Shown here: positions 12,180 to 42,923 of the stretch, one piece after another
How positions within the stretch are numbered: position 1 is the stretch's first letter
How the letters are laid out: each line of letters opens with the position of its first letter
Assembly (NCBI GenBank): GCA_963921795.1
Contig: OY997658.1
Span: 47,123,915-47,187,914, forward strand
Length of the DNA stretch: 64,000 nt
Direction: 5' to 3'
Origin: Nannobrachium achirus
Taxonomy: Eukaryota; Chordata; Actinopteri; Myctophiformes; Myctophidae
Translations under genes and position numbers: made by a program
Notes under the pieces: model-generated
Databases searched by the model: none
The model's input: the letters and a program-made list of their open reading frames with translations, nothing else
What the model was told of the DNA's origin: nothing

Positions 12180-12955
12180 CTAGAAGCAGTGCTCTTCCGA
12201 GCACAGGTCTCCACTAGGCCGTGCGTCCTGGTGGTGCTCGGTGCTCAGGGTGGTGCTCTGGTCCCCTGATTCAGCCCGGGAAAAAGACTTGGAGAGGCTG
12301 CGCGCTATAGAGAGAGATCTCTCTCTATAGCGCTGCTGCTACTCAAAGATTTGTGACAAAGTGACAAGCCAGTGGGCCAATTACATGAGTTATATTTCGT
12401 CGTTGTCGAGTGGAAACCTTGTATGTCCTAAACCGTTTGTTTTGAATTTATCATTTAAAAAATGATTTAAACTAGTGAAAACAGCCGATCTACAAGCACA
12501 CAACGCCTCGCACCCTTGAAACAAATTTTTAATGGCCGGCCTGGACCGGCCCGGAATGAACCGGCCGTTCGGGAGTTGTCCCGCTTTTCCCAATGGCCAG
12601 CACGTCCCTGGTGGTGCTACTGTATAATAGGCCAATGTAAAAAGGGTGGCATATGTTCTTCACCTTACTGTAGATCTTTCATGGCAATCAGACGCAGCAT
12701 GCATGATTTGAAGCATTGTGTTCCAAAAATGTGTTTTGCTAAAGTCTACCTGCTGGTGGCGCTGTAACAGGCCAATGTGAAAAAGGTAGCATTTGTTCCT
12801 TGACCTAGTGGGAATATGTGTGGCAAATGTCACGGTAATCGCAAGCTGCGTTGATGATTTGAGGCATTTTGTTCAAAAACTGAGCAATCCTGCAAACTTT
12901 GGAAGCTAATATTAGCCAATCAGGATGGAATATGAAATATCAGACGGATCGGACT
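12180..12955 (-). mobile_element. Diverged copy of the dispersed 8302-type element
   Basis: It opens with ctagaagcagtgctcttccg, the reverse complement of the terminus at 8847. It ends with blocks matching gaggcattttgttcaaaa and aatcctgcaaactttggaag. The centre (12240-12640) is unrelated and includes the palindrome at 12302 and a copy of the gccgatctacaagc motif at 12484. Confidence 0.45.
12302..12333. repeat. Perfect 32-bp palindrome
   Basis: The 16-bp half-site gcgctatagagagaga is followed directly by its exact reverse complement, with no spacer. Such a sequence can extrude a cruciform. No gene is next to it. Confidence 0.9.
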
Positions 12956-12963
12956 TGATTACC

Positions 12964-13241
12964 TTCTAGAAATAGCTAATCTTTCACTCAATAGGGGAAA
13001 TGCCCGTCGCAAGTTGATGATGTCATATAAATGTAATTTGTGATCTATCCCTATGGAATTTATGGCATGCATATGTACAAATAAAAACAAACGTAATACT
13101 TCCTATGGTTAATATGAGCATCAAATCAATATTTCAAATGTGTTTGTGTTTTGTTTTTGCCATAAAAATGACGCATGACATTTATGACATCATCAACTTG
13201 CGACAGGCATTTCCCTGTGAAAGATTAGCTATTTCTAGAAG
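12964..13241. mobile_element. Foldback MITE-like element
   Basis: The outer sequence ttctagaaatagctaatctt is mirrored at the right end by aagattagctatttctagaa. An inner arm with cgtcgcaagttgatgatgtc pairs with gacatcatcaacttgcgaca. Arms of about 60 bp enclose an AT-rich loop. Confidence 0.65.
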
Positions 13242-13321
13242 AAACTAGACCAGGTCAACCTGGTTGTGCCAGACCCCGGTTCTGCCAACCCTCTGGGCCT
13301 ATAAACTTAATGGTACATTTA

Positions 13322-13560
13322 TAGGCTGTCTGTCCCTTTATAGGCTGTCTGTCCCTCCCTCATGTCATCATCATCATTTGTGACATCATTGTGACCAAAT
13401 ATGGAGAAAAGAGGGAGGGACAGACCGACACGGTCTGTCCCTCCCTCATGTCATTGTGATGACATGAAGGCTTTGTCTGTCGGTCTATCCCTCCCTCATG
13501 TCATCATCATGTCATCATCATGACCATCTATGGAGAAAAACCGGACAGACCGACATTTGC
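13322..13560. repeat. Degenerate tandem repeat of gtctgtccctccctcatgtc units
   Basis: Three to four copies of a block with ctgtccctccctcatgtcat, catcatcat runs and an atggagaaaa tail are arranged head to tail. It encodes nothing and lies just beyond the 3' side of the myosin cluster. Confidence 0.55.
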
Positions 13561-13840
13561 TTATGTAGGCCTACCCATTTCATGGGTCTGGCAATAACAT
13601 ATTTAAGGTGTTTTTAATTTTACATTGTAGTTATAGAGGACAATTATAATGTATTAAGGCATATTTGTCGTATTAGCCACTAAGCCAGGGATCCTTTTAA
13701 TGCTATCGAGACCGAGATCTCCCCTGGCCCATCTCTGTTGGTTTACTGACTGTCCATGTTGTTACCAAATCTAGCCACCAGATGGGGCAGATGTGTTGAC
13801 TAACACACAACATATTAGTGAATGAATGATTAGTTACTTT

Positions 13841-13965
13841 CCATCAAGCTGCACAGTCTTCGAGGATAAACATCAAAGCTGGCTCATGGAGGATGGTGAA
13901 CATCACTAAGTCTTCAATTTGATCAAACTTTATGTTTTGGGGTTTCTGGGAGTTGATGTCCATCA
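13841..13965 (-). pseudogene. Decayed copy of myosin heavy chain coding exon 2
   Basis: Read on the minus strand, this stretch aligns with coding exon 2 of both myosin genes (33766-33909 and 60842-60985). Conceptual residues KFDQIEDLVMFTILHEPALM parallel [20 protein letters not shown], and a stop follows where the exon should read AAWM. Small indels break the 5' half. The MFT.LHEPA..F pattern is slow/cardiac type rather than fast type (MMTHLHEPAVLY). It lies about 600 bp beyond gene A's stop on the same strand. I infer it is the last recognisable trace of a third tandem myosin gene that was otherwise deleted. Confidence 0.8.
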
Positions 13966-14039
13966 ACTTCGTTCACAGTCTCTGCAACTTAGGGCTGTTA
14001 TGAGAATGAGCCTTGCCTCAGCTGTCCAATCTTTTCAAG

Positions 14040-14250
14040 TTATCAGCACAGAGGTACAAGGGTATTGTCTTTCAGACCAAAAGAACAAAGGCTGGAACTG
14101 CTAATCTCCTGGCAAAACATGTAACCCAACCCAACTTTACTATTGTTAGGATGTGCTTGCCAGTCTCATTTGATGTGGAGGTCATGCATTTTATTTTTGT
14201 CTTGCTGGTGTTTTACATTCATATACTAGACATATTGCATTATTTACATA
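14040..14250 (-). other. Downstream flank conserved between the two myosin genes, copy A
   Basis: A block including ttatcagcacagaggtacaa, gggtattgtctttcagac and acaaaggctggaact recurs at 45178-45400, beyond the 3' end of gene B, at nearly the same distance from the stop codon. It shows that the duplicated unit included 3' flanking DNA. No ORF explains the conservation. Confidence 0.6.
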
Positions 14251-14320
14251 TTGCATTATATGGAGTAGCTATCTGTCTATTGGCCCAGCATTCTTGAACT
14301 ATATGCCACAGACCTTACAT

Positions 14321-14433
<113 letters not shown>

Positions 14434-14492
14434 CCACCAAAAACAGGTACACATAACACACACTTGAAGCAAACACAATGCTTTTAGAATGC

Positions 14493-14498
14493 TTTATT
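14493..14498 (-). promoter_or_regulatory. Polyadenylation signal AATAAA of myosin gene A
   Basis: The minus-strand AATAAA lies about 62 nt after the TGA stop, giving the short 3' UTR common in sarcomeric myosin genes. The matching hexamer of gene B is at 45555-45560. Confidence 0.75.
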
Positions 14499-14559
14499 AT
14501 CTTTTCTGCTATGTTACATAGACAAAAAGATTTGAATTAGAATGGTCTGTCTGGGTGCT

Positions 14560-34228
<19,669 letters not shown>

Positions 34229-34585
34229 CTCTACGCTTTTAGATGTTTACCTGCAAACAAAGACACAGCACTTAATATCCAAACACCAAATGGCTTTCCC
34301 AATGTCACAGAATAGACATTTTGAAAAAAGGAAAAATATAAATCAGTTCAAAACGTAATAGAAATTAACATTTGTTCTTAAAATGTGAACCATATTATAA
34401 GAACACAAAGATTGCAGTAACTCTGAGGACCCCCTAGGGGTCCCGGACCCCTTGTTGAAGACTCCTGGTTTAAATATACCAATCATTACAACGATGAAAA
34501 CTATTGACAGAACTACAGTAGCATTTCAAAAATGTTTTTTACAGTTGTAAACAAATGGCTGTGCCTACAACATGAGCTGTTTCAC

Positions 34586-35012
34586 TTAAAGGACAACTTT
34601 AGTTTTTTACAACAAGGGTTCATATTTTAGATTGTAATTAAAGAATATGTAAGATGAGTGTTAAAATTATTTCATTTACTTGCGTACAAGTGGCTAAATA
34701 TGTCATTTTACACAGAATAATCCCATTCCCAAGATACAACGCAACCTTTCATGGTTGGATGTGACTTATGGGGGCTAGAAGTGTTACTGTAAATAGCAAT
34801 AAAGAAACTGCTGGCTTATTGTGTCTAAAAAGACATATTTAGCCACTTGTACGCATGCCCCCATGCGTACGCATGCCCCACATTTTAGCATGGTAAACGC
34901 GATAAAACAATAGAACGAAGCAAATGAAAACATTTTAACTCTCACTTTTTCTTTTCTCTAATTACAATCTAAAATATGAACCCTTGTTGTAAAAAACAAA
35001 GTTGTCCTTTAA
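34586..35012. mobile_element. TTAA-flanked foldback MITE in gene A 5' UTR intron
   Basis: The ends are ttaaaggacaacttt and aaagttgtcctttaa. The arms pair over about 150 bp (for example acaagggttcatattttaga with tctaaaatatgaacccttgt). It is located between noncoding exon 2 and coding exon 1 of gene A and is absent from gene B's equivalent intron. Confidence 0.75.
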
Positions 35013-35218
35013 CTCAAAGTATCTTCAACAATTGTTATTCTGTGTAACAGGACAGTCAAGCACTGTCACTCTCACAATGCTCAACATAATGGACATTTAA
35101 AAAGCTGTTTCAGTTGCCTCAAAGGATGGTCTCAGCTTTCCTCATAATCCTTGTTACAGCTGGTTTAATTAATGTTCTCCCTGAACTGGGAGATGGTGCC
35201 TCTGAAAGCTTTGTTTAA

Positions 35219-35691
35219 ATCAGGGGTCTTAAACGTTTTCAGGCCAAGGACCCCTTAGCTGACAGAGAGATGAAGCAGGGACCTCCACAAACTCTTCATA
35301 GATTCCATATAGTTTCATTGTTTGACAGCACAATCATCAGTGTATTTTGGATTCATGTTAATGTGGGTTTTCAGATATTTAACCACTTGAAACATCAATA
35401 CTTAATAAACTTGGACTTTCACTGTACTTAGTCTGCTCTTTTTCCCCTCCAAAGCTCTTTGCCGAAAATAGCCGATCTACAAGCTCACAACGCCTTGAGG
35501 CGTTGTGAGCTTGTAGATCTGCTATTATTGGCTAAAGTTCTCATAATATGGACGCTAGGGTTCAGGTGGTTAATATAAAAAAGGGGAAAAAACAAGTTTC
35601 TATCACACAAAGATTTGGAGGACCCCCTGTAGTAACTCTGAGGACCCCCTAGGGGTCCCGGACCCCTTGTTGAAGACTCCTGGTTTAAATA
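35219..35691. mobile_element. hAT-like element with internal hairpin
   Basis: It begins atcaggggtcttaaacg and ends gttgaagactcctgg. Its last ~65 bp (ctctgaggaccccctagggg onward) recur almost exactly at 34420-34485. Inside, gccgatctacaagctcacaa pairs with ttgtgagcttgtagatc, forming a hairpin at 35466-35527. Confidence 0.5.
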
Positions 35692-35782
35692 TACCAATTA
35701 AGAGATACAGTAAGTAATTGTTTGCAAGGATATTATAGGTGGCTGACCATCAAGTATCTATTTCACACAAACAGTGACTTGC

Positions 35783-35824
35783 CTTGTTTTGGAACCCAGT
35801 TGGATGACTTGGATTTGGTGGTCT
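35783..35824 (-). other. Gene A noncoding 5' UTR exon 2
   Basis: The minus strand reads acceptor ttcaatag, then an exon ending gttccaaaacaag, then gcaagtcac. The counterpart in gene B (62722-62767) is clearly homologous and has a normal gtaagt donor. Here the donor would be GC, in the favourable context AAG|gcaagt. Confidence 0.6.
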
Positions 35825-35938
35825 CTATTGAAAAGTGCAAACATGGATAATAATAAATGAAGTAGCACTATCCAATCCATTTGCTATTCATAATGTGTCA
35901 ACTTGCATTGCCTCTCCAGTTTATCTGTTATCTCTCAC

Positions 35939-35968
35939 CTTCAAGTGTCCCGGTGGCCTGTGTTCTCC
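35939..35968 (-). other. Gene A noncoding 5' UTR exon 1 (start approximate)
   Basis: The exon ends gggacacttgaag with donor gtgagag. Its start is placed about 25-30 nt downstream of the TATA-like element. Gene B's exon 1 ends at 62878 with donor gtaagag. Confidence 0.5.
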
Positions 35969-35984
35969 CAGCCCTGTTCCTTGC

Positions 35985-36017
35985 TGTATATAAACACTAG
36001 CATCTGACCATATTTGG
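35985..36017 (-). promoter_or_regulatory. Gene A core promoter: TATA-like element and CArG box
   Basis: Positions 35987-35994 (tatataaa on plus, TTTATATA on minus) form a TATA-like box. CCATATTTGG at 36008-36017 is a consensus CArG box, the binding site of serum response factor in muscle genes. The whole block is identical in gene B (62924-62956). Further upstream, a CCAAT box (36145-36149) is conserved at 63129-63133. Confidence 0.65.
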
Positions 36018-36644
36018 AAGGACGTCATTAATCCCTTCTTCATACTTATGGCAGTTGTTCTGTTTTGGGGGGTTGAGGTGTGTAAGACTTGAGGGGAGCA
36101 AATGGAGAGCATCACCCATTGTTTTACTTCCTTTTTTGGAGGCTCCAATGAGATGGCTTTGTGATGCTATTCAGGATGAAATAGCACAAGCTTTGTTCCT
36201 CACCTCTTTATAGGGCATGACTGTAAAAGGAACAGAAGTTCCTAGAAATGTCATATTTAAATAATCTAATTTAAATTATATTAAAACATATCTAAATTCC
36301 CATCTCAAATCCCACAATCCCACTCCACTGTAAATAATATTAGATTAGATTAAGATTAGCTAAATGTGTAACCATTTCTTCCTGTGTCCTACCCATAAAA
36401 TCCCTGTGTCATAAATTGAAAAGTAGCCTAAATGTAACACATTTATACTGCATGACAGTGATTTTCTTTTATCGCTCACAACAGTTGTCACAAAGTATTG
36501 AAAGGCTACAATATCTTCCATGTAACAAATTGATCTATACACTTTTATCCAGGGATTTTAGTGCTCATACTTTACCAAGTAAATGTAAGTAAGTAAAACT
36601 GGTGTTTATCAATCATCATGGTGGATACTATATGTTCTCAAAGA

Positions 36645-36662
36645 TGCAGACAGCTGCAGCTG
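36645..36662 (-). promoter_or_regulatory. Upstream E-box cluster of gene A
   Basis: Two abutting CAGCTG E-boxes at 36651 and 36657 lie about 680 bp upstream of the presumed start, in a stretch conserved with gene B (one CAGCTG at 63592). CAGCTG is a typical MyoD/myogenin-class site. Function is inferred. Confidence 0.45.
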
Positions 36663-38110
36663 TTTTCCATCGTTCACGCTATACATTGACACTGAAACTC
36701 TATAACTCGACCCCACATAGTGTTGGTGATGAGACTGGTATTGTTCGCTTCTCCCTCTATCCTTGAGGACAAAGATAACGCTGTGATATTGTTTTTGGAT
36801 TCCTTCTACTGACCATAATGCATACTTGAAAGTCTTTTCTGTACACTTAGTACATCTGATCTCTCCTTTCAAAGATGTAATTGCCTGTGAATAATGAAAG
36901 GCCACATACATTATGGCAAAGGGCATGAACTTAAGTTGTTGAGGTCTTCTATAATTATAAGACAAAATAAACATTTTCATAATTTTTAGATGGCATTTCT
37001 TTATATAGTTGTTAAATTACTCATCTTGGTGACTGTATTAATATTAAGACACTAATAAGATAAGCTTTAAGCTCCTTACATGGTGCTGAACCAAAGGGTT
37101 TCACCTTGTGAGTCAATGTCAAGGGTCGATGTCACGAGTTGTGCATCAGTGAACGTGTAAGGCTGTCTGCAATGCGTTAATTGGGACGCAAACAATCGGG
37201 GATAGTGTTACCTTCGAAAGGAACGTTGGCATTTACCAACATAAACCTTTTCAACTCTGAGTGGTGATAACTTACACATTTAACCCTGGATTCCTCATGC
37301 AGAACATAATCGGACTCTGCCAAGGGATCCAACAGTCAGCTGTCTTGAGTTATTACTGCAGGGAGGATTTGAGTCTTTTGTGATGTACTTGAATTAATTA
37401 ATTAACTCACTTGCCACAGTAGCTGCTTATATTTCACTCGTCATGGTCAAACCACCAGCCTTCTCGTTAGTATGATTATAATTTATAAGTTATTCATGAC
37501 CATTGTTAATGTTAAGACCAACATTTTATGTACTTTTATCCATAGTCTTAAATAAAATGTAATTTACTTTAGTCATATTTGAGTCATCTGTTGTTGACTA
37601 AATATCATACGATTTTTGTCATCTAAATCTGCAGTGGATTTAGTCCACACAAATAGAATGGGTTTAATTTAAGTGTTATGCAGTGTTTAAATGTTTCTCG
37701 AGAATATCAAAAGTTTTTAAAAAGTAAGAAACTTCTTGACAGTTTATAGACTGCTTAAACTCATTCTGTGCCATCTTTTCAACCACTAGAGGGCGCCCAA
37801 TGGCCATAGAATGCTACATAGACAAGTGCTGGTATATGCACAAGCCCTGTGCAGCCATGACTCGCCTGAACACTTTCCTTTGTTCATGTACAGGAACAGG
37901 ATGAAGTTAGCTTGAAGTTAGCTATTGACTACCATCTACCAAGCATTTTAGAAGCCCTATTTTCGGCTATTTAGCCATGATTAAACCTAGCACACCTCAT
38001 GGATATGCATGGAACAGAGAAAATGAGCTCTAAAGATCCTGGATTGCATTGGAGTAGATGGTAAATATCGGTGGCGCGACGCTCTCGCGGGCCGTGTAAA
38101 CAGATGACGG

Positions 38111-38167
38111 CCGAACTAGTTCGGGATCGGCACCCTGATAAGGACAAATAAAGCCGAACTAGTTCGG
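38111..38167. repeat. Two copies of the 14-bp palindrome CCGAACTAGTTCGG
   Basis: Exact copies at 38111-38124 and 38154-38167 are spaced 43 bp apart. Each lies in a longer repeated context (gccgaactagttcgggat, then c/t, then ggcac). Confidence 0.85.
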
Positions 38168-38281
38168 GATTGGCACAGTAAGAGTTATGGGTAATACCAA
38201 CAGTTATTATAGGTCAAAATGTAAAGCATCCTTGTATAGCACAACCATGAAGCCTAGAAATATCTGTCAGAGATGACGTGT

Positions 38282-38282
<1 letters not shown>

Positions 38283-38360
<78 letters not shown>
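38283..38360. repeat. (CA)n microsatellite with CG-rich end
   Basis: About 39 CA units are followed by tgcacacgcgcgcgtgcgcg, extending the alternating purine-pyrimidine run. Confidence 0.96.
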
Positions 38361-38362
<2 letters not shown>

Positions 38363-39349
38363 CACACGCGCGCGTGCGCGGAAAGATGTCTGTCAAGACA
38401 CAAGAGTAGTTACCTAGTACTTAAATAAACATTGTTATACATTAAGGAAAGTGTAAGGCTGTCTACAAGGCTGTCTACATAGTGATAATGGTCAGGGCCA
38501 GACATTGTTGGCTACTTGGCTTATATCCTCTTAAGACCTGTGCATTGCTGATAAGAAGCCCTTTCAACGCTCAAAATGTCTTGTCTAACCTTGAGTGTCT
38601 CTGATTAACTTCCAGGGCTGACAATTCCAACCTATGTTAGTCCAATTATCAGCTGTCTTGCAGTCTGGAGTGTGTGTGGGGCCCCTTGCCACTCTTACAC
38701 ACTCTTGCTTGAAGTACAATAGACTGTGTCCTTTTCTCCTGTCACCCCTTTGTTTCCGTTTACTGACTCACTCTGTCCATATATTGTACATTTCAGCCCA
38801 GTGGTTTACCCTGTAGGATTAGGACCACATCACTACACTTCATGAAAACTCGAATGTGGTGAGTTATATACATTTTAATAATGTCAATAGCATTACTTTA
38901 AATTAAATTATTGCATTCAAATATAATATGTAAAGATATAAGACTGTATCTGATGTATTCATTTTCAAGGAGTTTGTACATGCAGATTGCAATGTGAAAG
39001 TACTAATTTATGTAACTGTAATGGTGCAACTGACAAAATGAGTGGACATGTATTTTTCTTTTGATCCACTACACTTCATTGTTCCTTTTACGGCAACATT
39101 CATATAGGCCTACTTATGACTTACCTAAGTGTGTAAACTCTTCCCTCTTGAATCTTTCATTTTTGTACCATGGATTACACTCATCGTTAAATAGGCTTCT
39201 TTGAAAGTATGTTGTCCTTAAATATCAGAAAAGGATACATTTTAAAGAAGAAGAAACATTTATTAAAATAACTTGTGTGGAATAATGATAACATTACAAG
39301 AGCTGCTATGATTTTAGAATATCACCTGTTTTTTGTTTTACAATGTTAG

Positions 39350-39800
39350 TGGCATGGTCAAAAGTGTCAAATTCTTTGCATGCAGCCATGCACACTCCCA
39401 GTAGACCAAATACTTCCATCCCAAATGTTTCACATTGGCCTGATGATGGCTCTATAACAGTAACAGCTCACTCCACATTTTGCTCTATAAGTCTTGAACT
39501 GTATGTCACACACTCAGATTAAATATATGTACCGGTATATATTTTTCCCTTCATTCCTTGGATCAGGACAAAACTCCCCATTTAGGCACCTGCCATACTG
39601 TATGTGCCAGACTTCTTTTTCATCCATTTTAGGTTTTCTTCAAAACACACGTGTCCCCAAATCACACAATATTATCGGTCACATGATCAAGACGTATCAG
39701 CCAGATTTAGCAGATTCCAATCCCAATGGCTATGACTGCCTTCCAAAATTCCAAGGAGCCCAATTTTCTAGTTCATTGTTTATGGATCTACGATTCCTTT
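39350..39800 (+). mobile_element. Copy of the dispersed repeat family
   Basis: Landmarks gtcacatgatcaagacgtat, ttcattccttggatca and ttttcttcaaaacacac match copies at 21090-21350 and 28600-28700. It is noncoding. Confidence 0.45.
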
Positions 39801-40039
39801 TCTTATACTGATATAATTAGACCTTCGTTGCATGTTTTCTATTAATTAGTACAGTACAATTAGATCTGATTGGTAGTTAGATGGAGGGGGCGGGTCTCAT
39901 GTCAGGAAAATGTTTCATCCCATTTCATAATATAATTTGCAACTGCACTCTCAACTATGTTGTGTATTGGTGGTACAGTAGGCCTATACAGTAGTTGGTA
40001 ATGATTGTATTGCCATGACTACGAACACTATGGATGGAG

Positions 40040-40041
<2 letters not shown>

Positions 40042-40075
<34 letters not shown>
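40042..40075. repeat. (CA)n microsatellite
   Basis: Seventeen CA units. Confidence 0.95.
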
Positions 40076-40077
<2 letters not shown>

Positions 40078-40290
40078 TGGATGGCCATATTTCACTCACA
40101 CAAATCAAGCATGCCATTGCGCTTCTGTATTTTGATGTACAACACTGCCTCACCAAAACATGCTATGTATCCTCTCATTCCTCTGAGGACATGTATGCTA
40201 AAAATATGGTGCCTTAATCATATCCCCTACGTCTTTGTTACGCATTTAACATTTCTGCATCCGTTACCTAAACATTAACAATGTACTGTT

Positions 40291-40812
40291 TGGGGGCACG
40301 GTGGCGCAGTGGTTAGCGCTTCGCCTCACAGCTAGAAGGTCCTGGGTTCGATTCCCGCCGGGGGACGCTGTGGGTGCTGGGGGCGTGTTTCTCCCTCCGC
40401 GTCATCAGCGCCCACACCCTAGGTGGGGTTGGCGGTAGGGCCTTTCTGTGTGGAGTTTGCATGTTCTCCCCGTGTCTCCTAGGGTTGATACCCTCACAAA
40501 AACATGCAGTAATCCTGGTCTCAATAATGCCTCCCCCTGGCCAGCCGGGGCGCTTGATGGAGGGGAAAAGAACTGGTTGGAATAACGTGTTCCTTCCACG
40601 CGCTACGTCCATCCCGGGGAAATCCCCCCTGTCAGGTGAAAAGAAACAACTAGGACTACTCATGCATTGAGGGAAGCATGAGGTTAGTCCGTTGTCTCCC
40701 CAGGCGCGGCAGAGGGAGAGCAGAGCCCAGGATTACATAGGCAATTGGCACTGGGTGAAAAATGGGTTGCAAAATCGTGGGATAAAAATTATATAAAAAA
40801 AAAAAACAATGT
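40291..40812 (+). mobile_element. tRNA-derived SINE (DANA/HE1-like head)
   Basis: The head reads gggggcacggtggcgcagtg then gttagcgc (A-box region), and ggtcctgggttcgattcccg contains a perfect B box (ggttcgattcc). The body includes gtgtggagtttgcatgttct, diagnostic of this teleost family, and the element ends in an A-rich tail (about 40790-40806). It is the most complete SINE in the window. It lies between the myosin genes. Confidence 0.85.
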
Positions 40813-41379
40813 ACTGTAAATTTTAATTTATGCATTAGAATGTCCTTCTATAATGCGTGAGGGGGCTGCGAATTTTTCCATACATTTTTCCATTTATTTA
40901 TTTTTACATATTTTTTATGTTTTATTTGAAAGTGGAATACCCCTTTAAGTACAGTACTTGAGTAAAAATGTATAGTTTTGGGTTGTTTGCACAATCTTTA
41001 ATGAGAAAGGCTCAGGTAATAGGGAGACATAACGTTTTATGCAATCTTATATGGTTTTGAATATATTGACCAATTAACTTCAAAAGGGTGTGGCTCAACA
41101 TACTGTATCTAAATACACCAAAGTCAACAACTAAGTGCCTCTGACAAGTTTCATTCAAATTGATGACTAGGGGGTACTTACTACAAATGGCCCCAAAAAT
41201 TGGTGTGGCATAACACAAATCAAACTATAGAAAAAAAAGATAAAACTTGTAATTTATCTTTAATCTAGACCTGTCCGAGGTCTACAGTTTTGGCTTGAAA
41301 CCCTAATCGCCACTCTGCAGCTATATTGTTCTATTTTCAGTTCCTTATTATTACATTTTGTGATAGCAAAATGTCTTTA

Positions 41380-41900
41380 CCTAGCCCCTGGAAGTCACTT
41401 TGGCAGTGACGTCAGAATGGAAAGTGGATAAATGTCCCTTGATGATAAACGCGGGCGGTTCTCTCGGCTGGCTCCACGTATTCTATTGAAGTCAGTGGGC
41501 GCCGCCCCGCTCAGCGTGTAGATCATGTGGAATCAACTGCTCCTCCTTCCGTGGGCATTGCTAGTCGCTTTTTTGCCCCCCTTCTTTGGTTTGGGAAAGG
41601 CGATAAATGTGTCAGAAGGTGGATGGGCGGGCAGCACAAGGCTTTCTCCTCCTATGCAGTGCCCTCGCTATAGCAAATATGTGGAATCGAGCGCCACAGC
41701 CCACCAGCCCTCCCTCTTTTGTGCCTTGATTTCATAGGGGGAGTGGTCTTCCTTTCTCCTCTACGGTTCTACAGCGTACACAGTACACTGTCGTTTTACT
41801 CACGTTCAGAGCGATTTTTGGGACTATAGAGACATTGACAGCCAAGAAAAATCCATCAGAAGGACTTCGCCGTCGGAAAGTTCACTTATTATTAAGCACC
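41380..41900. other. GC-richer intergenic block
   Basis: The block contains a CRE-like tgacgtca (near 41406) and CpG-containing stretches, but no convincing exon. It may be a degraded mobile element or a regulatory region. I see nothing decisive. Confidence 0.2.
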
Positions 41901-41919
41901 GATGTGCTCGGATATTTTT

Positions 41920-42006
41920 AATTTTTCAACGTGTTACACCCATAGAGTTATAATAAGTAGGCCTATAGGTTACACCACGGACAACCGCTTTTCGCTCGCG
42001 TCGCGC

Positions 42007-42045
<39 letters not shown>

Positions 42046-42141
42046 TGAGTAATTTTTCAACGTGTTACACCCATAGAGTTATAATAAGTAGGCCTATAGG
42101 TTACACCACGGACAACCGCTTTTCGCTCGCGTCGCGCGCGT

Positions 42142-42172
<31 letters not shown>

Positions 42173-42177
42173 TGAGT
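41920..42177. repeat. 131-bp tandem duplication ending in GT repeats
   Basis: The unit starting aatttttcaacgtgttacac and ending in (GT)n plus gagagagtgagt occurs twice in direct succession, with essentially no differences outside the GT-repeat length. This indicates a very recent duplication. Confidence 0.92.
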
Positions 42178-42829
42178 GAGTGTGCGATATAGAGAGAGCG
42201 ACAGATACAGACAGCGTCTATAAAAACTGCGTGTGTATGATGTTTTAAGCATTGTTGTTTCCCAAGTACTGGGTCTCGACCCACGGGTGGGTCGCGGAAT
42301 GGGACTGTGACGTGTGTGTGTGCCAATGTTGTGTATTGTAACTGCGTCTTCTATTGCAAACAGTGCTAAACTCTTCAATCAATCAATCAGTCTATACAAC
42401 AACCTCGCGAATTTGCCTATACAGCCCCCACCCCCACACCACACAAAAGTCCTCAATTCAACATATAGGCTACGTCAGTAAAAGTACAAAAGTATTGACT
42501 TGATTTCATAGGCAATTAATTGTTAGCCTACTGTCAAATATTTTGTCCCAGTACAGTTTTTGCTGAAAGACTGTCAGCCCAGACTACACTGGACACCTTA
42601 CACATGACAGTTCCTGGGTACCCAAAAAATATATGTAATGTCGGTACTGCCTATCGGTTCCTAGATGTGATGCGCAAAAAAAAAAAGACAGCACAAACAG
42701 CACAAATTGCACAATCCAAGCACCGCGATGCGTCGAAGCATAACGCTGGAGCGTCTCTGTGTTGAAGTTCGGCGGTCCTTCGGGCCACTCACCTCTAGAG
42801 TTAGGGCCACTTCTAGAGTTCACAGCAAG

Positions 42830-42833
<4 letters not shown>

Positions 42834-42922
<89 letters not shown>
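42834..42922. repeat. (GT)n microsatellite
   Basis: About 44 uninterrupted units. Confidence 0.97.

Positions 42923-42923
<1 letters not shown>

Larger units (their letters stand above)
36680..39340. other. Intergenic DNA between the two myosin genes, gene-A-proximal part
   Basis: No exon-like ORF is visible. Apart from the palindrome pair (38111-38167) and the CA repeat (38283-38360), the sequence looks unique and AT-rich. Distal regulatory elements for gene A could lie here but none can be named. Confidence 0.4.

Noticed and set aside
40291-40370. Candidate functional tRNA gene
   Set aside because: The A and B boxes are good but the sequence does not fold into a full cloverleaf with an anticodon stem, and it continues into a SINE body.
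40313-40670. Overlapping 98- and 116-residue frames
   Set aside because: They fall inside a tRNA-derived SINE with clear A and B boxes, so the openness is incidental.
41380-41900. CRE-containing GC-rich block as a possible promoter of an unseen gene
   Set aside because: No exon follows in either direction, and the GC content could equally come from old transposon sequence.
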